Below are positions 6,924 through 15,222 of a stretch of DNA of 33,879 nucleotides, piece by piece. The stretch spans positions 1 through 33,879 of the forward strand of contig CALCRR010000418.1 of the NCBI GenBank assembly GCA_937894495.1, read 5' to 3'. Numbering within the stretch: position 1 is the stretch's first letter; each line of letters opens with the position of its first letter. A program made the translations under genes and the position numbers. This stretch comes from an uncultured Ruminococcus sp. (lineage in GTDB: Bacteria > Bacillota > Clostridia > Oscillospirales > Ruminococcaceae). The notes beneath the pieces are model-generated. The model was not told the DNA's origin, did not search any database, and saw only the letters and a program-made list of their open reading frames with translations.

Positions 6924-8825
6924 GTGAAACGAGTGAAAATTGCAAAGTACACCAAAGAGAAACATAAAGCGGCGGTGGAAAAGGCAAAAGCCGAGAGAAA
7001 AGCCCGAAAATACGGCTTATGGGATAATATCAAGTATGTTATATGCGAGTCATGGAAGGCTGATAAAAAGGCGGTCATAATGATATTTGCCGGGTTGATA
7101 TTTATTAATGCTGCTAATTTTGCAGGGCTTTTCTGTGACAAATTTGCTGTTGACCTTGTTTTGAATGAAGATGATCGTCTTGTGACTGGATGTGTTCTTC
7201 TTTTGCTTATATTTGCCAAAGAGCTGTCTATGTATTTATATGATGTTGCAGGTGTATATCGGGGCTGGGTAGGATACAGAAAAGTCTCAGGTCATATTCA
7301 GATGAAGCTGCTCAGGAAGTATACATATACGGATTACGAAAACACCGAAAAGACCGATGTGAACGATAAGCTGCAAAAGGCGGTAACTGCTACAGATCAG
7401 GTGTTTTTCCAGATGCTTTACAATATGAGAGAAATGCTCGGTAAGATACTTGCGTTGTTTGCTCTTGGAGGAATTTTTGCCTATCTCAACCCTTTTATGA
7501 TACTGATAGTTGCGATACCGAGCTATCTTGATTACAAGATCGAGCGCCATAAGAATATGTGGATATGGAATATGGCGGATAACTGGCAGAATTATGAAAG
7601 GCAGATAAGATACATAAACAACTCGTCTGCCGACACAAAATACGCAAAAGATGTAAGAATATTCAACCTACCGCATTTCTTCAAACAGACAATGGATCGT
7701 TCGTTGGGAAAGCGTTTGGAATGGACAGAGCAGGAGGACGAGTGGACATTCAGGCATAGGATACCGAGCGCTATCATAATTTATCTGGGCTATATGCTGT
7801 CTTATGGCTACATTATTTACCGTGCATTTACAGGCAGTATCGGAGCAGGTGATTTTGTGCTGTATTTTAATGCAATACTTCTTTTGTCAAATACAGTTTA
7901 CAATCTCGTTGATAATTACAGCGGCTTCAGATGGCAGAGCGATAATGTTTCATATGCAAGAGAATACTGTGATATTCCCGATAAGACCAATCGTGGCAAG
8001 GGTGAGCCTCTGCCCACAGATGATTATGAGATAGAATTTCGGAATGTGAGCTATACTTATTACAAAGCTGACGAGCCGACTATCAAAAATCTTTCCTTTA
8101 CGCTTCGCAAGGGAGAAAGGCTGGCACTTGTGGGCTTGAACGGTGCAGGCAAGACCACGCTCATCAAGCTGATGTGCGGTCTGTACGACCCGACAGAAGG
8201 CGAGATATTACTTAACGGCAAGCCCGTCAACGCATATAACCGTGATGAATATTTCACACTGTTTTCAGCGGTATTTCAGGATATTCAGGAACTGCCCGTA
8301 AGCATAGCGGAAAATATTTCGGGAGTAACATACGAGCAGACAGACAAGGAAAAGCTCACTCGCTGCATGAAACAGGCAGGACTTTATGAAAAGATAGAAA
8401 GTCTCCCCGACAAGGAGAGGACACAACTTGACCGAAGTCTTTATGATGATGCGATAGAGCTTTCGGGCGGTCAGAAGCAGAAAATGGCGCTTGCTAAGGC
8501 GCTTTACAAAAATGCTCCGATACTCCTGCTTGACGAGCCTACGGCCGCACTTGACCCCATAGCCGAGCAGGAGATGTATCTGCAATATGCCGACTTTTCA
8601 AAGAGCAAGGCAAGTGTGTTTATTTCGCATAGATTGGCTTCAACACGTTTTTGTGACAGGATAATTCTCCTTGATAACGGCGAGATCGCTGAGATAGGCA
8701 CACACTCGGAGCTTATGGCGATGAAGGGCAAGTATGCGGAGCTTTATGATATCCAAAGCAGCTACTACAATGAGGGGGAGGTGAATCCGTATGAAGGAGA
8801 AAATGACGATACGCAGTGTGTATGA
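6924..8825 (+). CDS. ABC exporter half-transporter (fused membrane and ATPase domains), subunit 1
   Basis: 633 aa from GTG 6924, which has GGAGGTG at 6911-6917 six bases upstream; an in-frame GTG at 6915 is inside that ribosome site. The N-terminus is lysine/arginine rich. A type-IV exporter membrane domain follows (about residues 45-340). The ATPase domain has Walker A GLNGAGKTT (about 404-412), signature LSGGQKQKMALAKAL (about 512), Walker B ILLLDEPTAALD with the catalytic Glu, and switch His in ISHRLAS (about 568). The family exports peptides, lipids or drugs. Its stop lies 35 bases inside the start of a second such gene, indicating a heterodimer. With the LytTR pair upstream it resembles peptide or antimicrobial export/immunity cassettes; no precursor peptide gene was found, so the substrate is unknown. 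Confidence 0.92.
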   Translation: MKRVKIAKYTKEKHKAAVEKAKAERKARKYGLWDNIKYVICESWKADKKAVIMIFAGLIFINAANFAGLFCDKFAVDLVLNEDDRLVTGCVLLLLIFAKELSMYLYDVAGVYRGWVGYRKVSGHIQMKLLRKYTYTDYENTEKTDVNDKLQKAVTATDQVFFQMLYNMREMLGKILALFALGGIFAYLNPFMILIVAIPSYLDYKIERHKNMWIWNMADNWQNYERQIRYINNSSADTKYAKDVRIFNLPHFFKQTMDRSLGKRLEWTEQEDEWTFRHRIPSAIIIYLGYMLSYGYIIYRAFTGSIGAGDFVLYFNAILLLSNTVYNLVDNYSGFRWQSDNVSYAREYCDIPDKTNRGKGEPLPTDDYEIEFRNVSYTYYKADEPTIKNLSFTLRKGERLALVGLNGAGKTTLIKLMCGLYDPTEGEILLNGKPVNAYNRDEYFTLFSAVFQDIQELPVSIAENISGVTYEQTDKEKLTRCMKQAGLYEKIESLPDKERTQLDRSLYDDAIELSGGQKQKMALAKALYKNAPILLLDEPTAALDPIAEQEMYLQYADFSKSKASVFISHRLASTRFCDRIILLDNGEIAEIGTHSELMAMKGKYAELYDIQSSYYNEGEVNPYEGENDDTQCV

Positions 8826-10668
8826 ATATACAGTTAAATCTATAAAGATGTGTGCGGCAGCAGATAAGGGTGCAATGCTGCGTGAATCCTTTGATAATGT
8901 TATATGCTTGTTTGAAGAATTTCTTGATGTTATCATGATAAAGCTGATAATAAACGGAATGAGCACAGGAAAAACATTCAGGGAAATGCTCTTAATGGTA
9001 GTTGTATTCCTCATTCTGGAATATATCTCCGGTTTAACAAGAGATCTTATCTGCCGCAGAAAAAAATGCCACAGTCAGCGATTAGATCAAAATCTTAGGA
9101 ATATTCTTAATGATAAAGTTCTGCATATGGACTATGCAAACATAGAAAACCCGGCCTTTCAGGAGAAGCGAAGCAGAGCATACGATAATCTTTTCGGTCA
9201 ATTTGGGATAAAAGAAGTGATAGGAGTAACAGCCTGGCAGTTACATAATACAGTCAAGGTGATAGTAAGTATTGTTATGATAATCCCGTATGTTATTACA
9301 GGAAGTAACAGAAGCGGATTTGCCGGCTTTATCTGTTCGCCGCTCGGCTTTTTATGCTTTCTGGGAGCGGTCATAGCCGCTGAAATGCTCAAGGTATTCT
9401 GGATGAAAAAGGTAAATGTCCTTTATGAAAATCTAAGGCAAGACCCCGAAACTATACGTGCCGAAATGACCTCCAAAAGATTTTTCTACGGAATAGTTGA
9501 TAATTACCGTTCAGGCAAGGAAATAAGGATCTTCGGCGAGCGAGGGCTGATATTGAATAAAAGGCAGCACTACTTTGACGTATTCCTTTCAAAATGGAAT
9601 ATTGGTTATAAAAAGACGGCAGGATATTGGATAGTCCAACGTGTTGCTGTGTTTGTATCCACTCTGCTGCGATACGGTTATGCGATACTTCGTGCAATAT
9701 ACGGTGGACTTTTGCCCGGAGATGTTATTGCTTTTGTATTGCTGTTCCTGAAAGTTTCAGACGGCATTTTCAGTCTGACAGATAATACGGTCAGCTTCCG
9801 AATGATAGCACAAAACTCAAAATATGTTTTCGACTTTCTTGACACTCCCGATGAACAGTACAAAGGCACTATCCCCACCGAAAAACGCAACGATAACGAG
9901 TACGAATTTGAGTTTAAGCATGTGTGGTTCAAGTACCCGAATACAGAGCAGTATGTTCTGCGTGATGTAAATATGAAATGGCGTATCGGTGAGAAAATGG
10001 CTCTTGTCGGGCGAAACGGCTGCGGCAAGTCAACTCTGGTAAAGCTCCTGTGCAGGCTCTATGACCCGACAAAGGGCGAGATTACGCTCAACGGCATTGA
10101 CATTCGTAAGTATGATTACGATGATTATATGGCGCTGTTCTCGGTGGTCTTTCAGGATAGCAGCCTGTTCGCTTTCAGCCTTGCGGAGAATGTGGCGGCA
10201 AGCACGGAATACGATGCAGATAAGGTCGAGGACAGTGTGCGGAGAAGCGGTCTGTCTGAAAGGCTCGACACTCTGCCCGAGGGTATCAATACTTATCTCT
10301 ATAAAGAGTTTGACGAACACGGTGTTGAAATTTCGGGCGGTGAAGCCCAGAAGCTGTGCCTTGCAAGGGCGATCTACAAGGGTGCGCCGTTCATCGTCCT
10401 TGACGAGCCTACCGCAGCACTTGACCCAATCTCTGAACACGATATTTACACCAAATTCAATGGTATTGTCGGAACAAGGACGGCTATTTATATTTCACAT
10501 AGACTGTCAAGCTGCCGCTTTTGTGATGAGATAACCGTTATGGATAACGGCGAGATCGTGGAGCGTGGGAGTCACGATATGCTTGTGACCGCAGGCGGTC
10601 ATTATGCGCAGCTTTGGTCGGCACAGGCGGAGTATTATCGGGATACGGCAGGAGAATTGTTTGAGTAA
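8791..10668 (+). CDS. ABC exporter half-transporter, subunit 2
   Basis: A 625-aa protein starting at ATG 8791 behind GGGGGAGGTG. The membrane domain spans about residues 25-330, with a long cytoplasmic loop region rich in Arg/Lys at 75-130. The ATPase domain has Walker A GRNGCGKST (about 407), signature ISGGEAQKLCLARAI (about 513), Walker B FIVLDEPTAALD (about 534) and ISHRLSS (about 568). Both partners keep the catalytic Glu, so both sites may hydrolyse ATP. It is paired and translationally coupled (35-base overlap) with the first half-transporter. There is no peptidase C39 domain, so it is not a bacteriocin processing-exporter of that type. Confidence 0.92.
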   Translation: MKEKMTIRSVYEYTVKSIKMCAAADKGAMLRESFDNVICLFEEFLDVIMIKLIINGMSTGKTFREMLLMVVVFLILEYISGLTRDLICRRKKCHSQRLDQNLRNILNDKVLHMDYANIENPAFQEKRSRAYDNLFGQFGIKEVIGVTAWQLHNTVKVIVSIVMIIPYVITGSNRSGFAGFICSPLGFLCFLGAVIAAEMLKVFWMKKVNVLYENLRQDPETIRAEMTSKRFFYGIVDNYRSGKEIRIFGERGLILNKRQHYFDVFLSKWNIGYKKTAGYWIVQRVAVFVSTLLRYGYAILRAIYGGLLPGDVIAFVLLFLKVSDGIFSLTDNTVSFRMIAQNSKYVFDFLDTPDEQYKGTIPTEKRNDNEYEFEFKHVWFKYPNTEQYVLRDVNMKWRIGEKMALVGRNGCGKSTLVKLLCRLYDPTKGEITLNGIDIRKYDYDDYMALFSVVFQDSSLFAFSLAENVAASTEYDADKVEDSVRRSGLSERLDTLPEGINTYLYKEFDEHGVEISGGEAQKLCLARAIYKGAPFIVLDEPTAALDPISEHDIYTKFNGIVGTRTAIYISHRLSSCRFCDEITVMDNGEIVERGSHDMLVTAGGHYAQLWSAQAEYYRDTAGELFE

Positions 10669-10715
10669 ATAACAATATTCCATACATTTATCTGACCGTA
10701 TGGTCGCTTCGGGGA

Positions 10716-10812
10716 GGTCTCGGAGGGTACTCCCTCTGAGCAGGTAGTACCGCGCAGCCTATGCAAAGCCCGCCCTTAGTCGGGGTTTGTATAGCCAGCG
10801 GTGCTACCTGCC
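10716..10812 (+). other. Conserved structured element, copy 1 (candidate oriT or recombination site)
   Basis: Three short blocks, GGTCTCGGAGGG (10716-10727), TCTGAGCAGGTAG (10735-10747) and CGGTGCTACCTGCC (10799-10812), recur in the same order on the minus strand at 30716-30779. GCAGGTAG and CTACCTGC form the outer arms of a stem (10740-10747 with 10804-10811). Inside it lies an imperfect 14-bp hairpin with a GCCCG/CGGGG core. In copy 2 the element sits directly before mobC and the relaxase, which fits an origin of transfer; a structured RNA or a recombination site is also possible. Confidence 0.55.
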
Positions 10813-10890
10813 TATGCTGCCATTTACGCAGCATGAAATGATTTTGCCGCACTTTTCTCGCGGCTGCACCACAATTGAACGAAAACGCAT

Positions 10891-10935
10891 AACAGCGATA
10901 CCGAAAAGCACTCTGCTCGGTATCGCTGTTTTTTT
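10891..10935 (+). terminator. Strong rho-independent terminator
   Basis: A perfect 13-bp stem (10891-10903 with 10918-10930; arm AACAGCGATACCG) and a 14-nt loop are followed directly by a T-run. It ends plus-strand transcription from the ABC cassette before mobilisation module 1. Confidence 0.9.
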
Positions 10936-11154
10936 GCGCCTGTTTTTCATACCAATATCCACGCCAAATAATATCGAGCGCGTATGCGCCGCGGCGATTT
11001 TTTGGTATCAATGGGATTTTTGCAGCGGGAAATCTATCATTTTCGGGTCATTTTTGAGTCAATGTCAAATCGCGTGTTCGGTGGTATCATAGATAATGCG
11101 GAGAGGTATGACAGGCATACTAAAACCGCAAAGTTATGAAACGGAGGGATTTCA

Positions 11155-12072
11155 ATGAGAGAATTGAAAAACGGAACGAAGATCATAGGCGTGGATCACG
11201 GCTATGGGAACATCAAAACAGCAAATACAATCATGCCGACGGGGATAACTGCATACCCTACAAAGCCGACCTTTGACGGAAATATCTTGCAGTATGATGG
11301 TATGTTCTATCGCATAGGCGAAGGACACAAGGCATTAATTGCTGACAAGAGCATAGACGAGGACTTCTACTTGCTGACGCTCGCCGCAATCGCGCAGGAG
11401 CTTCGCTGTACTTACACTACCGAAGCTGATGTGCATATCGCAGCAGGGCTGCCGCTGACATGGGTTAAGACCCAGCGTGAGGATTTCCGTCATTACATTA
11501 TGAAGAACAAGAACGTCAAATTCACATTTAATGATGTGGCGTATAAGCTGCATATTGTCGGCTGCTCGATCTATCCGCAGGGGTATCCTGCCGTGGTGGA
11601 TAGGCTTTCTCAGCTTACGGGCGTGAACTTGCTTACTGACATCGGAAACGGCACCATGAACATCATGTTCATAAACAACAAGCGCCCGATCGAGAGCAAA
11701 TGCTACACCGAAAAGCTGGGCGTAAATCAGTGCGTGATCGCAGCGAAAAATGCGGTCATGGACAGTTTCTGCACGAAGATTGACGAGAGCATTATCGAGC
11801 AGGTGATAAGAACGGGCAAAGCTGATATTTCCGAAAAGTATCTGAACTGTATCACGGAAACGATCAGGAAATACTGCGCCGAGCTGTTCCAGACCCTCGC
11901 GAAGTATGAGTACGACCCCGAGCTGATGCGGCTTTATGTTGCAGGCGGCGGAGGCTGTATCGTCAAGAATTTTGGCGAGTTTGATGCAAACCGTGCGACG
12001 ATTATTGACGATATTTGCGCCGCTGCTAAGGGCTACGAAACTATCGCCTATCAGCAATTGAAGGAGGGATAA
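11155..12072 (+). CDS. parM: ParM/StbA-like actin-family ATPase, module 1
   Basis: A 305-aa protein with the actin-fold nucleotide loops: phosphate-1 GVDHGYGNIK near the N-terminus, phosphate-2 LTDIGNGTMNI in the middle, and the adenosine loop LYVAGGGGCIVKNF near residue 265. In ParMRC systems ParM filaments push ParR-bound plasmid copies apart. The length is close to the usual ParM length of about 320. It starts at ATG 11155 behind GGAGG. A ParR-like gene begins one base after its stop codon, and MobC and relaxase genes follow, so this is a partition-plus-mobilisation module. It is a clear paralogue of the split parM at 28209, diverged along the whole length. Here it may act in maintenance of a circular intermediate rather than a true plasmid. 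Confidence 0.88.
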   Translation: MRELKNGTKIIGVDHGYGNIKTANTIMPTGITAYPTKPTFDGNILQYDGMFYRIGEGHKALIADKSIDEDFYLLTLAAIAQELRCTYTTEADVHIAAGLPLTWVKTQREDFRHYIMKNKNVKFTFNDVAYKLHIVGCSIYPQGYPAVVDRLSQLTGVNLLTDIGNGTMNIMFINNKRPIESKCYTEKLGVNQCVIAAKNAVMDSFCTKIDESIIEQVIRTGKADISEKYLNCITETIRKYCAELFQTLAKYEYDPELMRLYVAGGGGCIVKNFGEFDANRATIIDDICAAAKGYETIAYQQLKEG

Positions 12073-12073
12073 T

Positions 12074-12454
12074 GTGAGCAACATCAAATGCACAACGCTG
12101 CGTTTCAACGTTGACAAGCCGCTTGATCGGCAGGCTTGGGATTATCTGCATGGCATGGACAAGGACGAGTTTAAGTCATACAGTCAGGCGGTTGCTTTGG
12201 CGGTGACGGAATATTTCAAGCGTTATTACAAGCGCATTGATGATCCATATTTTGAAACAAGAGAGCGTGAGGAAAGGTTTGTTGAGCAGATTGTTGCGGC
12301 GGTTGAATCTGCGGTCGAGAAAGTACTGCCGAGCTTTCTTGCGGCTTGCTTTTCAAAAATTGTGGCGCCGTACAATATGGTAATGCCTGCGGCAAAAAAT
12401 AACGAAAATACAACGCAACCCGACGAGATCGACTTCGATTTTGTCGGGGGATAA
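12074..12454 (+). CDS. ParR-like partner of ParM, module 1
   Basis: A 126-aa protein starting at GTG 12074, one base after the parM stop, with the ribosome site inside the parM tail. It shares a pattern with the module 2 protein at 29979: FN.D.....AWDYLH...KD near the N-terminus, DDPYFETR.REERF in the middle, and a C-terminal acidic end, DFDFVGG here and DFDFIGG there. This conserved acidic C-terminus would suit contact with the ParM filament, as ParR uses its C-terminus; the rest may be a ribbon-helix-helix DNA binder. The assignment rests mainly on position behind parM and on the paralogue. Confidence 0.65.
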   Translation: MSNIKCTTLRFNVDKPLDRQAWDYLHGMDKDEFKSYSQAVALAVTEYFKRYYKRIDDPYFETREREERFVEQIVAAVESAVEKVLPSFLAACFSKIVAPYNMVMPAAKNNENTTQPDEIDFDFVGG

Positions 12455-12463
12455 GGAGGGCTA

Positions 12464-12802
12464 ATGAATAGGATTAGAGATAAGCAGTTTAACATAAGGC
12501 TGACAGAGAAGGAGCTTGCAGCTTTTGAACAAAAGAGAGCAATCAGCGGATTGAGTAAAACTGATTTCTTCGTAAAGATGATACGCAGCTGTAATATAAA
12601 GGTGTACCGTTTTAATGATGAGGTCAAAGCTATTATGCACGAGTTGAGAAAGATTGGCGTTAATCTGAATCAGGTGGCATATCTGGTCAACATTATGCAG
12701 GACGGGCAGGCTTTGAAAGAGCTGCACAATATGAAGGACAGCTTTTGCATGGCTATGGACAGGCTTTCCAAATTCCTTGACAAGCCGCTTGTGGAGGGGT
12801 AA
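12464..12802 (+). CDS. mobC: MobC-like relaxosome protein, module 1
   Basis: A 112-aa protein with an N-terminal ribbon-helix-helix-like part (FNIRLTEKELAAFEQKRAISGLSKTDFF) and the MobC hallmark RKIGVNLNQVAY around residues 62-73. MobC-type proteins help the relaxase open the DNA at oriT. It starts at ATG 12464 behind AAGGAGGG and overlaps the relaxase start by one step (TAATG). The family call is solid; the DNA site it binds is unknown, with the element at 10716-10812 as a candidate. Confidence 0.85.
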   Translation: MNRIRDKQFNIRLTEKELAAFEQKRAISGLSKTDFFVKMIRSCNIKVYRFNDEVKAIMHELRKIGVNLNQVAYLVNIMQDGQALKELHNMKDSFCMAMDRLSKFLDKPLVEG

Positions 12803-13716
12803 TGCCGTTCGGAAATGTTAATGTCAGCTACAAGCCCTGCAAGTCGGTCGGGGCACTGAAAAGCGCTGCGGCATATATGCTCGGTCGGCAGAAACAGCAG
12901 ATAGAACAAGGCATAAAGAAAACAGCCGAGGGGCTTTACACCGCACTCGGCTGTGATCGGGATAATTTTGCGAACAATATTCTTGTCACTCGCAAGCTGA
13001 ACGGCAAGAGTTATTCAAAGCACAAGGCGAATACTATCCTCGCTCACAAGATGTCTATTTCTTTTCACCCCGATGACAATGTGAAATACAAAGACGTATA
13101 CAAGATTGCAGAGGACTTTGCGGAGCGCTTTATTCACAGCAAGGGCTTTGAGGTGCTGTTTGCAGTGCATACCGACACCGCCCACGTTCATGTGCATTTT
13201 TTGATAAGCAACTGCAATATGGTTACGGGGAAATCCTATCGCAGAAGTCAGCGAGACCTCTATGAAATGTCGGAGTATTTCGGGAAGAAATGCCTTGAAT
13301 ACGGCTTTACAAATTCGGTGCGTGAGAGCTTTTACAATCACGATATTACAAAGCAGAGAGATAAGCTGACCTTCGGTGAAACGCAGATACATAAGCGTGG
13401 CGAACAAAGCTACAAGGACGATCTGCGTGAGATCGTCAAGATAGCAGTCGGCAAGCCGGGCAACAAAACCTTTGAAGATGTTATTCGTTTTATTCAGTCC
13501 GAGTATGGTGTCGTGTGCAGGGTCGCAGGGAATACGGTTTCTTACCGACACCCGATATATCTTGATAAAAATGGCAAGCCAATCTCAATTCGTGCCGGCA
13601 GGCTGGGTGAGGCTTACACAAGAAAAGGCATTGAATATGCGTTGCAGCAAAGGGATTTGAAATTACAGCAAAGTGTGCCTGCAAAAACTCTACAGAAGAA
13701 AAAACTCCGCAGATAA
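12802..13716 (+). CDS. Relaxase (MobA/VirD2-type), module 1, short form
   Basis: A 304-aa protein starting at ATG 12802 inside the TAATG overlap with mobC. It shows the relaxase metal motif H128-V-H130-V-H132 preceded by H123, and candidate nicking tyrosines Y10 and Y25. It matches the module 2 relaxase over almost its full length but stops about 170 residues earlier, ending in a Lys/Arg-rich tail, and lacks the accessory coiled-coil gene that follows the second copy. It should nick and covalently hold oriT DNA for transfer by a helper conjugation system; no type IV secretion genes are in the window. The 5-base gap to a convergent TPR remnant suggests that a deletion may have removed its tail. 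Confidence 0.85.
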   Translation: MPFGNVNVSYKPCKSVGALKSAAAYMLGRQKQQIEQGIKKTAEGLYTALGCDRDNFANNILVTRKLNGKSYSKHKANTILAHKMSISFHPDDNVKYKDVYKIAEDFAERFIHSKGFEVLFAVHTDTAHVHVHFLISNCNMVTGKSYRRSQRDLYEMSEYFGKKCLEYGFTNSVRESFYNHDITKQRDKLTFGETQIHKRGEQSYKDDLREIVKIAVGKPGNKTFEDVIRFIQSEYGVVCRVAGNTVSYRHPIYLDKNGKPISIRAGRLGEAYTRKGIEYALQQRDLKLQQSVPAKTLQKKKLRR

Positions 13717-13721
13717 AAGGG

Positions 13722-14042
13722 CTATTCTAATGCGAGATAATTGGGCAACTTAGTTATGCCTGCACGTTTGAAATACTTTGCTGCAAGCTCGGCTTTCTCT
13801 CGCAGATCATCATCGGAAAGCACCTCACGATATATTTTGAAAGCCTTGATGAAATACGACTCGGCGGTCGGAATTCCGCTTAGCTGCAAGGTAATAACGG
13901 CTATGTCGAATAGAATGTCGGCATAGTCGGAACTGGTCTCAGAGTTGGTCGCCTTGACAAGCTCGGCGCACTTTTGGAGTGCTGCGATTGCTCTTTTGAC
14001 CTCGCCCGTTTCCGCAAGTAGTCGGGCGTAGTTGCGTGACAT
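13722..14042 (-). pseudogene. C-terminal remnant of a TPR-repeat protein
   Basis: About 106 residues read well as tetratricopeptide helices (YARLLAETGEVKRAIAALQKC, then a second and a third helix pair). Upstream of M39 (14042) the frame continues to 14156 as hydrophobic sequence unlike TPR, and its 5' end overlaps the start of the surface operon, so that part is probably not coding. A TPR gene truncated by insertion or deletion near 14040 is the simplest reading. It is convergent with relaxase 1, as the STAND-like gene at 32867 is with module 2. It may be the C-terminal end of a similar STAND-TPR protein. Confidence 0.6.
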
Positions 14043-14084
14043 GATAATTACATCATGCATGCATATGATAACAAAATAGATGAC

Positions 14085-14097
14085 CGCTGAAACAGCG
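14085..14097 (+). other. Short hairpin in the leader of the surface operon
   Basis: CGCTG-AAA-CAGCG lies 40 bases before the first surface gene. No clear -35/-10 pair is seen nearby; TATGAT at 14064-14069 is the best -10 guess, with no -35. The operon promoter is therefore unresolved and may have been changed by the truncation event. Confidence 0.3.
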
Positions 14098-14136
14098 TAA
14101 ATACGCCATTTTATAAAGAAATGAGAGGTGAAGCAG

Positions 14137-15198
14137 ATGAATGATAACAAATCCAAATTTCCTATCGGCGAGCTGGCACAGTCTGCTTCGCCGAGCAGTC
14201 CAATTGTTGACGAGATAGCTGAAAAAAAGAAAAATCAGAAGAAGTCGCTCATCAAGATGGGGGCTATGGGGATATTAACGTTAATTTTGTTAATTTTTTC
14301 CTCGCTTTCATGGTTCACTATGAACACTCAGGTGGAATCTGGTGGTATGTCGATAAAAACTGCGCCGCTTCCTTTTGAATTAAAAACATCTGGAAGTTCA
14401 GGGCTTTACGACGGCTTTTTAGATGAAGTTGCTACAGGTTATGCCAATACTGAAACAACCGGTGGTTCTCAGGGAATAAAATGGAAACTTACAAAAAATG
14501 TTTCTGAAATGAACAATGTCAGGACAGCGGGCGATACAACGGATTTCGCTGATATAACAAAAATTGATTCTGATAAGTATGGATTAAAACCTGGTGATAG
14601 TGGAGAATTGGTATTTTCAATTGTTCCTAACGGAACTGCTGAACTTAATATTTCTATTAATGTTAAGATAACAGGTTACAAAGCTGGTTTTGATAATGAG
14701 GGAAATAAAACAAGTGCTGCTCTTCAAAAAGTAACTGATGAAACTATGGTTCATTATTTGAATTCTCATATTATTCTTTTCTATATGGGGGCAGATAACA
14801 AAAAACACTTATTGACTTCTGATGGATTTAATGTTCCTGTATCAGAGGAAACACCAGTAACTATTTATTGGGTATGGCCAGCCACCCTTAGAGAAATACT
14901 TGATGCTAATATTGAAGCGATAAATGATACGAACGCTTCCAAGGAGGTAAGACGACTCTTCTTTGAGCATCCTGACTATTTCTTGAAAACTACTGGCAGT
15001 GATTCATTTGAAAGCATAACAGTAGCTGCTAATGAAGATACTGATGTTCAGGAAACAGCGATTGCTGATTTTCTTCCTTCTATTTCCGGAAGAAATTATA
15101 ATACATATGGTTCGATGTATAACGATGCCGATCAAACAATAGGTGATAACTTTAATTATATTTTAGTGGAACTTGTTGCTGATTTGGATAATGATTGA
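14137..15198 (+). CDS. Membrane-anchored surface protein 1 (Trp-Phe-Thr signature, TasA-like precursor)
   Basis: 353 aa from ATG 14137, with GAGAGGTG (14124-14130) six bases upstream; an in-frame GTG at 14128 is inside that site. A 37-residue Lys-rich cytoplasmic N-terminus is followed by one membrane helix (about 38-58) and then SWFTMNTQVESGGMSIKT, a pattern seen after the signal helix of TasA/SipW-type and related Firmicutes fibre proteins (from general knowledge). The remaining 290 residues are beta-rich with few Lys clusters and no Cys. No sortase motif is present. A homologous C-terminal half is found, out of place, at 29044-29624. It is probably a fibre or anchor subunit of the surface apparatus encoded by this operon; the family assignment is tentative. 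Confidence 0.6.
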   Translation: MNDNKSKFPIGELAQSASPSSPIVDEIAEKKKNQKKSLIKMGAMGILTLILLIFSSLSWFTMNTQVESGGMSIKTAPLPFELKTSGSSGLYDGFLDEVATGYANTETTGGSQGIKWKLTKNVSEMNNVRTAGDTTDFADITKIDSDKYGLKPGDSGELVFSIVPNGTAELNISINVKITGYKAGFDNEGNKTSAALQKVTDETMVHYLNSHIILFYMGADNKKHLLTSDGFNVPVSEETPVTIYWVWPATLREILDANIEAINDTNASKEVRRLFFEHPDYFLKTTGSDSFESITVAANEDTDVQETAIADFLPSISGRNYNTYGSMYNDADQTIGDNFNYILVELVADLDND

Positions 15199-15222
15199 TT
15201 AAATTAGACGGAGGTGGGAACT

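Larger units (their letters stand above)
10669..11154. other. Structured non-coding region before mobilisation module 1
   Basis: A 486-base gap with no supported gene. From left to right it holds the conserved element at 10716-10812, a strong terminator (10891-10935), and a GC-rich palindromic patch around 10970-11010 flanked by ATACCAA and TTGGTAT. An AT-rich parM leader follows, with GTCA repeats around 11047-11066 and weak -10 candidates (TATCAT 11085-11090, GATAAT 11092-11097). The ribosome site GGAGG lies just before ATG 11155. Confidence 0.6.

Noticed and set aside
10061..10534. 157-residue plus-strand frame inside the second ABC transporter gene
   Set aside because: It overlaps the conserved ATPase domain in another frame and is Arg/Ser rich, as expected of a shadow.
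13722..14156. Full 144-residue reading of the minus-strand TPR frame
   Set aside because: The first 38 residues are hydrophobic, unlike TPR, and overlap the start of the surface operon; only the part from 14042 on looks like real (remnant) coding sequence.
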